A stretch of 64,000 nt of DNA from JADLGH01 sp964586675 (GCA_964586675.1 CAZPHQ010000001.1:186001-250000), one strand, 5' to 3'. Positions 25,518 through 34,318 are shown, numbered from the stretch's first letter. Program-made: numbers and translations. Notes: generated by a model not told the origin, from the letters alone.

Positions 25518-26363
25518 ATGAGCACATATCCTGACCCGAAGACTTCGCCGCTTCACGCAAGGAGACTCGAATTTCCGTTCTCCGTTTTTATACTTGCCTT
25601 GATACTGCTTTCGGTCATCGGCGCACCCAGGGCCTCGGCACAGTATGAAACGGCCCCCAACATAGACCCCGAGGCCGCGGCGCTCCTGCAATCCATGAGC
25701 AACTACCTCGGCAGCCGCTCGGGATACTCGTTCAAGGCCGAGATAATGTACGACGAGGTGATAAGCTCGGGACAGAAGATACAGTACAACGCCGAGTCGG
25801 TGACGTACCTGACGAAGCCGGACAAGTTCGCCGTCAGCTACATAACCGACAGGGGCGGGTACAGGCTCTGGTACGACGCCGGGCTGGCGACTATTCTGGA
25901 AGTGCCCGAAAACGATTATTCCACGGCCGAGCTGCCCGGGACGGTCGACCAGGCCTTGAACAACCTGACCGACGAATACAAGTTCGCCCCGGCCCTCAGC
26001 GAGTTTCTCTTTATCAACACTTATAAAACGCTCACGAAAAGCATAACGAGTGGGGTCAACGTCGGGCCGAGCAGGGTATCGGGCACAATGTGCCAGCAGC
26101 TCGTTTTCCGCCAGAGGGACATAGACTGGCAGATATGGATCGAGGACGGAAAACGCCCCGTCCCGAGAAAGCTTGTAATAACCTACAAGAACCGCCCGGA
26201 ATCACCGCAGTTCATAGCGCTCATAAAAGACTGGGTGTCGGATAAATCGATCCCGAGCGCCGCGTACAAGCCCGAAATTCCCAACATAAACAGCAGGGTC
26301 GAATTCTCGGAGATAACCGAAAACCCGAGATACTCAGGCACGAGCATAAGGGCGTTTCATTGA
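25518..26363 (+). CDS. DUF2092-like periplasmic protein
   Basis: 281 residues from the ATG at 25518, which has AAGGAGG 6 nt upstream; a much longer open frame begins at 25302 but lacks a ribosome-binding site. Long basic N-region, then a hydrophobic signal (VFILALILLSVIGA) with cleavage after ASA. The mature part has the DUF2092 features: LLQSMSNYLGSRSGYSFKAEI, RGGYRLWYDAG, QLVFRQRDIDWQIWIEDG and PRKLVITYK. The fold is related to outer-membrane lipoprotein-sorting proteins (LolA/LolB/RseB-like), so lipid or lipoprotein binding is a fair inference. Confidence 0.85.
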   Translation: MSTYPDPKTSPLHARRLEFPFSVFILALILLSVIGAPRASAQYETAPNIDPEAAALLQSMSNYLGSRSGYSFKAEIMYDEVISSGQKIQYNAESVTYLTKPDKFAVSYITDRGGYRLWYDAGLATILEVPENDYSTAELPGTVDQALNNLTDEYKFAPALSEFLFINTYKTLTKSITSGVNVGPSRVSGTMCQQLVFRQRDIDWQIWIEDGKRPVPRKLVITYKNRPESPQFIALIKDWVSDKSIPSAAYKPEIPNINSRVEFSEITENPRYSGTSIRAFH

Positions 26364-26403
26364 GCGAAGAAATAAAGCAGGTCTGTGGGGATCTGGAAGG
26401 TAC

Positions 26404-26440
26404 AAAAAAAGGAAACGGCGCGCCGGAATCCCGACGCGCC
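26404..26440 (-). terminator. Intrinsic terminator after the cold-shock gene
   Basis: Stem GGCGCG (26417-26422)/CGCGCC (26435-26440) plus CGG/CCG (26424-26426/26431-26433) with a 4-nt loop. On the minus strand it is followed by TTTCC and seven T (26410-26404). Likely also stops transcription from the DUF2092 side. Confidence 0.82.
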
Positions 26441-26454
26441 GCGATTCAGTATCG

Positions 26455-26664
26455 TTAGGCTAGTACTACGTCTTGAGCCTGCGGGCCTTTCTGCCCGTTC
26501 ACGACTGTGAACTCTACGCGCTGGCCTTCTTCGAGTGAACGAAAGCCGGTCGCCTTGATTTCGCTGTAGTGAACGAAAACGTCTTTTTCGTTTTCAAGCT
26601 CAATAAAGCCGAAACCTTTAGTAGAATTGAACCACTTTACAGTGCCAATTTTACGTTCTGCCAT
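26455..26664 (-). CDS. CspA-family cold-shock protein
   Basis: 69 residues, a single OB-fold cold-shock domain. RNP1 KGFGFIEL and RNP2 VFVHYSEI are intact, and VKWFNSTKGFGF is the standard start. Binds single-stranded RNA/DNA as a chaperone. Preceded by GGAGG 9 nt upstream, a ~93-nt leader and its own promoter at 26764-26792; followed by a strong terminator, so monocistronic despite lying just after the ligase-DAC gene. Confidence 0.96.
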   Translation of the reverse strand: MAERKIGTVKWFNSTKGFGFIELENEKDVFVHYSEIKATGFRSLEEGQRVEFTVVNGQKGPQAQDVVLA

Positions 26665-26763
26665 GGCTGGTGTAACCTCCTGTTTTAAATTGGGTTGTGC
26701 TAGTGGTTCAAACTTTCAGGTACATATCCTAGAATAGACAAGAACTACTGCAACCTTACCTAT

Positions 26764-26792
26764 AGTTTAGCGTGTTTCAATAGCGGCGTCAA
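26764..26792 (-). promoter_or_regulatory. Promoter of the cold-shock gene
   Basis: On the minus strand: TTGACG (26792-26787), exactly 17 nt, TAAACT (26769-26764). Expected start near 26757, giving a ~93-nt untranslated leader, as is common for csp genes. It lies 57 nt beyond the stop of the upstream ligase-DAC gene. Confidence 0.6.
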
Positions 26793-26848
26793 CATGCATT
26801 TTGAAATCGCAGGGCCTTGAAAAAGCCCCTTCATTTATAGATGAATGA

Positions 26849-29686
26849 CTATATCGAGAGCACCCGCTCGCCCCTGTCGTATATTGTGATCGGCCCGTCC
26901 TGGGAAACGGCTATCGCGAGGCAGTCCGCCTCGGCGCTCATCTTGGAGGCGCTCGAGTGCCTGGCGCCCTTTCCTATGCCGATCTCGGACCGCGTCTCGG
27001 CGCTCGGACGAAGAAGCACCATGCACCCCCTCAATTTCCCCTCGACGGAGTCTATGATGGTCGCCCCGTCCTGCTTGGCGAAATTTATTATCTCCCCGTC
27101 GCTCAGCCTGCTGATCTGGGAGTCGGCGATGGTCGCAAACGGGCTTATCTCGGGCGGGTCCGATTTCTTGAGTATCTTAGCGGCGTCGCCTATTATGAAG
27201 ATGGCCCCGAGGTTTCTCTCCGACATCAAGAACGCGCATTTGAATATACGCCTGAGGAGGTCTACGTCGTAGCCCCTCGCCACCGCTATTCTGTCGACCG
27301 TGAGGTCTATACGCGGGAGGTTTTCGGCCTTCCAGTTGCCGTTCGCATACCTGGCGACCATCTGCCCTTCAGAGAATACCCTGACCTGTTTCCCGCCGGT
27401 AGGGACGTAAAACACAATAGCGTCGCACTCCCGGGAAATAGCCGCGTGACGGCGGAACTGCGGGCCGAGAAGAAAATTCGAGGATTCCTCGACGGAGATT
27501 TCGAGCTTGTGAACCTTCCTTAAAAAGCCGTGCCTGTCTATGCCGTAGCCTAGGACGACGCCGTCCACGATCTTGGCGAGCGTTATCACTACCTGCTGCA
27601 TTCGTCTTATGTGATCGTACCGCTGGAACTGTATCTCGCTGTCGGGCAGTATCCTCGATATATAGGTCGAATCGCCCACGATGAGCGCGGTGGATACAGG
27701 TTTTTCCTCGCTCTGTATCTGCGCCACGCTGGCCGCCGTTTCGCATATGTTGATCATGGCTAGGGCGTCGATACTCTTCGTGCGGGCGAGGTCGAGGAGA
27801 AATCCTATCCCGGCGTCCTCCATCCACGCCTGGAGAATATCCTGCTTTTCGAGAAGGTCGCGGAGCTGGTCGGGCTCTATCTGCACCTGTGTAATGTCCG
27901 TCTTCCCGATGTTTACGGTATCAGGATACATCGCCGCGACGTATGCCCCGAACTTTTCCGCCGTAGCGGCTCTCCTGCCCGGGGCGCCGTTCCCCGCCTG
28001 CCCCTGCGCCGCTTCGCCGGCGCTTTCTATGAGGGTGTAGGCCTCGATGCGCTCCCACAGGTTGAGACGGGAATTCACCTCCGACACCGTCTCGTCGACG
28101 AGGTTCTTCACCTCGGGGCTCAATATGTCCATCGGGGCCGGTGCGCCGCCCCCTCCGTTTTCCGCGTGATGCGCCGCTATAGCGCCGAGATCGGGAACGA
28201 TGAGCGCGGATACGTAGGCCTTCCCCTCCCCGAGAACTACCGCCCGCGATATGTAAGGGCTCTCGGCGAGGTAGCCTTCGATTTTGGACGGCGATATTTT
28301 CCGGCCGTAAGACAGCATGAAAACGGACTGCTTGTGGCCCGTCAGCATCAGATAGCCGTCGGGGTCGAAGCGGCCTATGTCGCCCGTGTGGAGCCAGCCG
28401 TCGGCGTCTGTAACCCTTTCGGATTCGGGCGGGTTGTTCCAGTAGTCCCTGACGACCGTTTTCCCCCGGACCAGCACTTCGCCTTCGTCGGAGATTCTTA
28501 TCTGGAACCCTGGAGCCACCTGGCCGCACGACCCGGGGCGCCTGGCGAACGGGCTGCTCACCGCCGGAAAGCCGCCCGACTCGGCGACGGCGTAGATGTT
28601 CAGCGGCATGAGGCCTATCGCCTCGACGTAGCCCACGAGCTCGTTCGAGAGCGGAGCTCCCGCCGAATATATCCGGCTCAGCCTCCCGCCGAGCATCGCA
28701 CGCATACGGCCGAAGAATGTCATGTCGGCGCGCGTGTACCTTTCGCGGAGCTCCTTCGAGGCGGTCGACTCCGAGGCGTGGTAGCGCCTGCCGAGCGCGA
28801 GCGCCCACTCGAACGCCTTCCTTCGCGACTCCGGCATATCGTTTAGCTCGGACATTATCTTCGTGTATATGTTTTCTATCGCGAACGGGCTCGTCACGGT
28901 GACGGTGGGGCTCGTCTGCTGAAGGTCGTCGAACACCGATGCGAAACCACCGGAGAGGGCGTTCCCGACCCCCGACAGCACATAATGGAGCCCGGTGATA
29001 AAGCTCGGGAAATAACTCCAGCTCAAAGTGGTGAATCCGAGGTCGTACTCGTCGAGGGTAAACCACTCCGAGACGTGGAGGAGCGTCGTAATAAGACCTC
29101 CGTGGCTGAACACCGCTCCCCTCGGGCGCCCGGAATCGAGGGCGGTGTAAAAGATGACGGCCCTTTTTTCGGGCGTAAGCTCGCCGGCTTTTCCGTAGAG
29201 CGAGCGCGGGTCGCCGTGAGGATCGTGGCTCTTCAGTATCTCCTGAAGGCTGTCGTTCTTCCCGCCGCCGCCTCCGCCGCTCATAACGACCACCCGAGGC
29301 TGAACGTTGCACGCTTCCGAAATGCTCTTCGCAATGGCCGCGTCCTCCGCGAATACCATCGACGCACTCGAATCCTTCGATATGAAAGCGAGTATATCAG
29401 GCCTTGCAGACGTGGAAGCGGGAACCACTATGGCCCCCGAAAGAAACGATGCGATGCAGGCGGCCATCCATTCGGGGGAATTTTTGGCGGCTATGAGCAC
29501 CCTGTCGCCTGGCGCGAGCCCGGCGGAGCGGAGGTAGCTGACGAAACGAAGGGTTAATTTTTCGAGGTCCTCGTAGCGGATGTCGGTATGATGCCCGTCC
29601 CTGCCCACCTTGTAGGCGGTCCGCCGGACGTAGTTTTTGAACGCCGATATAAACGCCTGATTGAGATTTTCAAAACCGGTGTTCAT
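26849..29686 (-). CDS. Degenerate acyl-CoA-ligase (ANL) fused to tandem DisA/DAC-like domains
   Basis: 945 residues. Residues ~15-590 follow the long-chain acyl-CoA synthetase order, but the ATP loop reads YTALDSGRPRG (180-190) instead of T-S-G-T-T-G-x-P-K-G, the A8 arginine is replaced (LTGHKQ, 448-453), and no lysine occurs from 528 to 577, where the C-terminal catalytic lysine belongs. AVAES (E369) and WLHTGD (431-436) are kept. Residues ~595-945 resemble diadenylate-cyclase (DisA_N) modules: DGATIIDS at 873 and GARHSSAS (907-914), where the usual motif is D-G-A and G-T-R-H-R; an earlier segment has VDG (708) and RRHAAISRECDA (745-756), looking like a second copy. Cytoplasmic. Follows the PAS/GAF gene by 19 nt. 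Possibly a binding or regulatory protein rather than an active ligase. Confidence 0.82.
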   Translation of the reverse strand: MNTGFENLNQAFISAFKNYVRRTAYKVGRDGHHTDIRYEDLEKLTLRFVSYLRSAGLAPGDRVLIAAKNSPEWMAACIASFLSGAIVVPASTSARPDILAFISKDSSASMVFAEDAAIAKSISEACNVQPRVVVMSGGGGGGKNDSLQEILKSHDPHGDPRSLYGKAGELTPEKRAVIFYTALDSGRPRGAVFSHGGLITTLLHVSEWFTLDEYDLGFTTLSWSYFPSFITGLHYVLSGVGNALSGGFASVFDDLQQTSPTVTVTSPFAIENIYTKIMSELNDMPESRRKAFEWALALGRRYHASESTASKELRERYTRADMTFFGRMRAMLGGRLSRIYSAGAPLSNELVGYVEAIGLMPLNIYAVAESGGFPAVSSPFARRPGSCGQVAPGFQIRISDEGEVLVRGKTVVRDYWNNPPESERVTDADGWLHTGDIGRFDPDGYLMLTGHKQSVFMLSYGRKISPSKIEGYLAESPYISRAVVLGEGKAYVSALIVPDLGAIAAHHAENGGGGAPAPMDILSPEVKNLVDETVSEVNSRLNLWERIEAYTLIESAGEAAQGQAGNGAPGRRAATAEKFGAYVAAMYPDTVNIGKTDITQVQIEPDQLRDLLEKQDILQAWMEDAGIGFLLDLARTKSIDALAMINICETAASVAQIQSEEKPVSTALIVGDSTYISRILPDSEIQFQRYDHIRRMQQVVITLAKIVDGVVLGYGIDRHGFLRKVHKLEISVEESSNFLLGPQFRRHAAISRECDAIVFYVPTGGKQVRVFSEGQMVARYANGNWKAENLPRIDLTVDRIAVARGYDVDLLRRIFKCAFLMSERNLGAIFIIGDAAKILKKSDPPEISPFATIADSQISRLSDGEIINFAKQDGATIIDSVEGKLRGCMVLLRPSAETRSEIGIGKGARHSSASKMSAEADCLAIAVSQDGPITIYDRGERVLSI

Positions 29687-29705
29687 CTCTTTCTCCGGGC
29701 CGCGC

Positions 29706-32375
29706 TCACAGCTTCGCCACCCCGGCCCGCGACAATGTTTCCCTTACGAAATTCTCGAGCCCCCTCACATTATCCGGCCAGTCGCCCGAGTTGATATCGT
29801 TTAGTATATTCAGCTGAAGGCCGCCCTGCCTCTCCCCCGGGCCGTACCTCGCGATGAAATGCTCAGCGAGGAGCTTTATGTCTTCCCTCCTTTCCCTGAG
29901 CGGCGGAAGCACTATCTGCGCCGCACCGAGCTCGTGGTAAAGGTCTTCGAGGAGCTGCCCGTTAAGGAGATGCTCGTCGAGCGTGCCGTCCACGCCCGCA
30001 ATGATCCTTACGTTGGTAGTTATAATACGGCTCCCGCCCGGACGTTTGAATTGTCCTTTCTGAATTATGCCGAGGAGGATGCCCTGAACGTCGAGCGGCA
30101 GCTTGTGGGCGTTCTTGATGTAGACGGTACCCTCGCTCGCTATCTCTACGGCGCCGATGGAAAGCGAAAGGGCGTTACTTCTCGGCCCGCGCTCTTCGTA
30201 GCCAAGTATCCGTCTCTTGACGGCGGACTCGTCCGCCCCGCTCTGGTCTATCCTGACGAAGGGCTTCGCGGCCCTCTGGGAGAGCCTGTGTATTGCGCGC
30301 GCGAAGAGAGATTTTCCCGTTCCCGGGCCGCCCTTGATCAGGACGGGGCTTTTCGACGAGGCCGCCTGCCCGGCGATGTACATGGCCTTTCTGAGCGCCT
30401 CGCTGACGCCGATAATCCCTTCGATGAGCCCGGCTGCGTTTTGCTCGTCGGGCAGGGGCGCGTTCATGAGACGCTTCTTCAAGAGCTCAACTTCTGACAT
30501 CGCCTCCTGGAGCGCCCCCTTCTGCCGCGCATTTCCGAGCGCGACGGATATCTGCTCCCCTACGATCTCAAGGAGCTTGAGCTCATCCTCGTCGAACGAA
30601 TCCTTCTGGAACGAATTTATGTTGATGGTCCCTATTATTTTCCCGGCGTATTTGATCGGCAGGGAGAGGTAGCTCTTTATGCCGAGCTCTCTTCCGGCCG
30701 GGCCTATGACGTCGTCCTTGTCGACGTCGGGGCAATACCTCGGCTCCTCGTCCATTATCACCTTCCAGGCATATCCCCTGGGATAAGGTATCCTCCCCAC
30801 CCTCCTAACATACCAGTCGACGTAGCCCCTGTTCGCCTTGAGCACGGCTTCCTCCCCCTCGACGAAGTATATGGCCGCGTTGTCCGCTTTTTCTATATTT
30901 TCCATGATTGCCTGGACGGCGTTCTCGAGAACCGTTTCGAGGTCCGTCGATTGGTGGACGCTCCTCGTGACGGCGCCGACTATAGTCTCGTACCTGCTCT
31001 TCTTGGAAAGGTGATCGAGCGTCTGCCTGAGGGCGTCTTCCGCCTTTTTCCTCTCCGTTATCTCCCTGCTGAAGATGAGTATTCTGGTCTTGCCGTCGAG
31101 GGTGACGTAGGGTCTTCCGGTAGCCTCGAACCAGAGCCATGTCCCGTCCCTGTGCCTGTACCTGTATACAGTGCTCCCGAATACGGACGTCTCGATTATT
31201 TTCTTGAATTCGGCCGCGACGGCAGGGGCGTCATCCGGATGGACCAGCTCGAACACGCTCTTTCCTATGAATTCCTTGGGATCATAACCCAGGACATCCT
31301 TATGCTTCGAGCTGAGATATAAGAACTTCCCGTCGAGGCTGGCCTCGTAGATGTAGTCATATGTATTTTCGACGAGCGTACGGAACTTGTGCTCGTTCTC
31401 CCTGAGGAGCTGCTCGGCGCGCTTGCGCTCCCTTGCCTCGAGGGCGAGGGAGATGAGGTCTGCTATCGAGCCCGCGAAGTTCTGGTCTTCGGGCGTCCAT
31501 ACCCTGGCCGGCCCGACGTGCTCGTGGCATATGAGCCCAATCATGCGCCCCTTGAGCCTGATCGGCGCGTCGAGCATCGACGTTATGCCGTAGGTTTTCA
31601 TGTAGGGATCGGCGAATTCGGCGGTTCTCGGGTCCTGGGCCGCGTCGTGGGCCGCTATAATACGCTCGTTCTCGAGCGTCTTGAAGTAAACGGGATAATC
31701 CGACGCCGAGAGCTCGTGCCCGTCGGAGTGAGCGCCGCTGGCCAGCTCGTAGTGCTCGATGCAGTGTATCTTCGTGCGGTCGCCGTTATAAAGCCATACG
31801 TTGACCCTGTCGACGCCGAGAGTCGTGGCGTCGGCCTCTGTGATTTCGAGAAGCATGCTGTCGAGGTCGCCCTCCTCGAGGGCGTCGCTCTGGGAGAGAC
31901 TCAAGAGCACCTCGTTCCTCTTCCTCAGGATCGTTTCGTCGCGAAGCCCCTCGGCCGCCTTCTTGAAATCGGTTATATCACGGACGGCCGCGGTGAAAAA
32001 GAGCTCCCCGCCGACGCCGGTTTCCGAGATGTATATCTCCAGCGGAAAAACGGTTCCGTCTTTCTTCAGGCCCTCGAGCTCGAGCCTCTTTCCGAGAACG
32101 ACGGGGGTTTTCGTTTCGAGGTAGCGCGCGAGCCCGGCGATGTGCGCGTCCCTGTACTTCTCCGGCATGAGTATCGTCAGCTTTTGCCCGATGACCTCGC
32201 TCCGCGCGTAGCCCCAGATGTTTTCGAATTCCCTGTTCACCATCACGACGGCGCCCGAGGAATCGACGGTAATTATGCCCTCGCCGACCGTATCGAGCAC
32301 GGCGGAAAGGTAGCCTTCCGACTCTATTAGCCGGGCGCTCGTCGCCCGGGGCTTCTTTTTCTTTTCAGATTTCAT
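29706..32375 (-). CDS. PAS-GAF-PAS-GAF protein with degenerate sigma-54-activator-like AAA+ domain
   Basis: 889 residues: PAS (~16-139), GAF (~165-317), PAS with PAC end (~325-445), GAF (~460-617), then an AAA+ module (~645-889). Walker A is intact (GGPGTGKS, 682-689). The GAFTGA loop expected near 730 is absent (LGYEERGPRSN) and the Walker B acidic pair is replaced (TVYIKNAHKLP, 750-760). LPPLRERREDI and WPDNVRGLENF at the C-terminus retain the family look, but the chain ends there with no helix-turn-helix. It should sense signals through four domains and perhaps bind ATP, but not remodel sigma-54 holoenzyme or bind DNA by itself. Upstream of, and probably translated with, the ligase-DAC gene. 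Confidence 0.88.
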   Translation of the reverse strand: MKSEKKKKPRATSARLIESEGYLSAVLDTVGEGIITVDSSGAVVMVNREFENIWGYARSEVIGQKLTILMPEKYRDAHIAGLARYLETKTPVVLGKRLELEGLKKDGTVFPLEIYISETGVGGELFFTAAVRDITDFKKAAEGLRDETILRKRNEVLLSLSQSDALEEGDLDSMLLEITEADATTLGVDRVNVWLYNGDRTKIHCIEHYELASGAHSDGHELSASDYPVYFKTLENERIIAAHDAAQDPRTAEFADPYMKTYGITSMLDAPIRLKGRMIGLICHEHVGPARVWTPEDQNFAGSIADLISLALEARERKRAEQLLRENEHKFRTLVENTYDYIYEASLDGKFLYLSSKHKDVLGYDPKEFIGKSVFELVHPDDAPAVAAEFKKIIETSVFGSTVYRYRHRDGTWLWFEATGRPYVTLDGKTRILIFSREITERKKAEDALRQTLDHLSKKSRYETIVGAVTRSVHQSTDLETVLENAVQAIMENIEKADNAAIYFVEGEEAVLKANRGYVDWYVRRVGRIPYPRGYAWKVIMDEEPRYCPDVDKDDVIGPAGRELGIKSYLSLPIKYAGKIIGTININSFQKDSFDEDELKLLEIVGEQISVALGNARQKGALQEAMSEVELLKKRLMNAPLPDEQNAAGLIEGIIGVSEALRKAMYIAGQAASSKSPVLIKGGPGTGKSLFARAIHRLSQRAAKPFVRIDQSGADESAVKRRILGYEERGPRSNALSLSIGAVEIASEGTVYIKNAHKLPLDVQGILLGIIQKGQFKRPGGSRIITTNVRIIAGVDGTLDEHLLNGQLLEDLYHELGAAQIVLPPLRERREDIKLLAEHFIARYGPGERQGGLQLNILNDINSGDWPDNVRGLENFVRETLSRAGVAKL

Positions 32376-32632
32376 GACGCTCTAAGGCCTTGATATAACT
32401 ATGCGTCGTACCCGGTTTCCGGCAAATGGGTTCCTGCATTGCCTGAACAGGGCCGGAATTAGTATAAGGCATTCTGTTATGGTTGTTAAGAAGATAGTAA
32501 ACAGGCTACTGGCAATCCGAAGCCGGAGCACTCTCCATATTTCGGACACGAGATTCGCCGCCGGCAGCGATAACGGCGCGTGAGCGGGGGCGGCCGTATG
32601 ACCGTCCCCGAAGCGCTTTATATCTTAAGCAT

Positions 32633-33148
32633 TCAGTGAGATTTTTCGAGGTGAGAGGAGATGGAAACGCCGTTACTCACGTTATCGAACATCGGCGACG
32701 TCTTCTCCACAGCGCGGAGTATGTCCTTAAGCTCCTCTTCGGAAGCAGAGGAATCCACCCTGATCGTGTATCTGATATTACTGAAGCCGGGCCTCGCGCC
32801 TTCGATGCCAAGATAACCCCTGACGTCGATGTCGCCCTCCGTCTCGATTTTGAAGTCCTTCAGATCAATTCCGCGCTTTGCGGCCTGCGTGGCGAATCCT
32901 ATCGAGACGCAGCTCGCAACCGAGCCCAGTAGAAGCTCTATGGGATCTATGCCCGAATCCTTTCCGCCGAGCGGCTCGGGCTCGTCGGTTTTTATCTCGA
33001 AGCTTCTCGCCCGTGTCTTGCTTACGGAGCCGTCTTCCCAGACGGTTTCCGTTTTGAAGGTGAACTTCGCCTTCTCCGGGTCCGCCTTAACCGCCGCGGC
33101 GAACTCGTTCAATCTTCCTAAATCTATACTGAAGCAGCTCTTTGCCAT
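32633..33148 (-). CDS. OsmC-family protein
   Basis: 171 residues from the ATG at 33148, with GGAGG ~10 nt upstream; a start 26 codons earlier lacks one. OsmC/Ohr fold: strands with W-E-D-G, then a GGKDSGIDPIELLLGSVASCVSIGFATQAAKRG helix carrying the conserved redox cysteine, and a final strand-helix with SEEELKDILRAVEKTSPMFDNV. Only one of the two Ohr cysteines is evident, so it resembles the OsmC/YhfA-like branch more than Ohr. Members reduce peroxides or act in sulfur redox. Monocistronic, cytoplasmic. Confidence 0.88.
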   Translation of the reverse strand: MAKSCFSIDLGRLNEFAAAVKADPEKAKFTFKTETVWEDGSVSKTRARSFEIKTDEPEPLGGKDSGIDPIELLLGSVASCVSIGFATQAAKRGIDLKDFKIETEGDIDVRGYLGIEGARPGFSNIRYTIRVDSSASEEELKDILRAVEKTSPMFDNVSNGVSISSHLEKSH

Positions 33149-33349
33149 TTGAGCGAAACCTCCATGGTATGGTTGTACTTGCAAATGGCTTTGGGCAACA
33201 AACGTGCCAGTTATAGACATTCCCAACGACGGCAGGGAGTTACAGGCCGCAGCTCCATTTTAAAGCTATGCGGGCGGTTAACTGTTAGACCTTCCCTGTA
33301 TACCGGTTATACAGGACGGGCATGCTGTCTTCGGGTGAATTGCCGGGGC

Positions 33350-34042
33350 TTACTGGTCGACTTCGCAGCTGGCGAGGAATTCCTCTATGCCACCCTGCAC
33401 CCCGGGAAGATTTTCCCAGCATTCCTCGTCGGTTGTGCATTCGAGCATGTATGCCCAGTGCGCGACCTGAATCGAACTCCCCGTCGACATTTGCATCAGG
33501 AACGTCCACTCCCCGTCTTTGAAAGCCATCTTCCCCGAGCCGGCTGTTATTACAGGGGTTTCGTCGGGCTGGGTCGTGAGCTGATTGAATGCAATATAAA
33601 CGCCGCCTTCGGGGGTGACCGAACCTATGAGATACTGACATGCCGGGGGAGTTGCGCCCAGCTGCGCTGCGACGGTGCCGAAGAAGTAGCCGTCCGCATA
33701 GCTCTCTATGTGCCATACGGTCTGGTCGCTCACCGACGAATAATTCATAGGGTCCGACGGGTTCCATATCACCGCCGGCAGGTTGATGGGAGGGACATAC
33801 CAGTAGGTGCCCTCGCCTTCTCCGAGCCAGCTCCACCTTGCCGGGCTGAGGCCGGGGGATTCCGCAATATTGCTGAGGTCGACCTGGATTTCGTTTTCTT
33901 TACACTGCCCCTGCCTCAACTTCAAGCTTCCCTTATTCTTGTGACTGCATATGACCTCGGCGGCTTTAGAGTCGCCTGAACCGAACGACGCACCGGCTAT
34001 AAGGAGAGCGATTAAGGCGAATATACATCTTCCCGTTCTCAT
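33350..34042 (-). CDS. Exported hypothetical protein (230 aa)
   Basis: Signal peptide (cleavage near SKAAEV), then a VICSHKNKGSLKLRQGQCKENE motif of the type seen in many secreted beta-rich proteins (Cys...G-x-L-x-L...C). The remainder is a Trp/Tyr-rich globular domain with further cysteines near the C-terminus (CTTDEECWENL, ASCEVD). GGAGG sits 9 nt before the start at 34042. Periplasmic or extracellular; function unknown. Flanked by non-related genes. Confidence 0.75.
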   Translation of the reverse strand: MRTGRCIFALIALLIAGASFGSGDSKAAEVICSHKNKGSLKLRQGQCKENEIQVDLSNIAESPGLSPARWSWLGEGEGTYWYVPPINLPAVIWNPSDPMNYSSVSDQTVWHIESYADGYFFGTVAAQLGATPPACQYLIGSVTPEGGVYIAFNQLTTQPDETPVITAGSGKMAFKDGEWTFLMQMSTGSSIQVAHWAYMLECTTDEECWENLPGVQGGIEEFLASCEVDQ

Positions 34043-34140
34043 GATCTGTGACCTCCTGGATTTTTTTAACGCCGCCCCGAAGTCCCCTTAACGCTTCAAA
34101 TTATAGTGCTTTTAATTATTGAGTGTAAAGGTCCCAAAAC

Positions 34141-34252
34141 TTTTACCCGGTTCGTTTCAGCACAATTATCGAGAAAATTATGGTAAAGATTATCAGTCTC
34201 ATTATCAAAATGGCTGGTTTTTTATAAATAATCTGGTAAGATTTTTACCCGG
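34141..34252. repeat. Direct repeat TTTTACCCGG flanking an AT-rich upstream region
   Basis: The decamer TTTTACCCGG occurs at 34141-34150 and 34243-34252. The second copy is part of a small inverted repeat, GGTAA-5 nt-TTACC (34235-34249). The intervening DNA is AT-rich and lies before the lipoprotein gene at 34319. Could be operator half-sites; no known regulator site recognised. Confidence 0.35.
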
Positions 34253-34318
34253 CAAACAGACAAAACCGGCTAAAGGTCACACCGGATTCTGCTCAAATCT
34301 GCAAATAGGGGTACACTC

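Noticed and set aside
27921..29312. A 463-codon open frame on the minus strand inside the ligase-DAC gene
   Set aside because: It is the +1 shadow of the real gene: Arg/Gly/Pro-rich low-complexity translation, no ribosome-binding site and no recognisable motif.
32401..32583. Possible 60-residue protein between the sensor gene and osmC
   Set aside because: No ribosome-binding site, basic low-information sequence, and the region is more likely upstream DNA of the sensor operon.
32587..32609. Hairpin GGGG-CGG/CCG-T-CCCC after osmC as a terminator
   Set aside because: The stem is plausible, but neither strand has a T-tract close to it, so termination cannot be supported.
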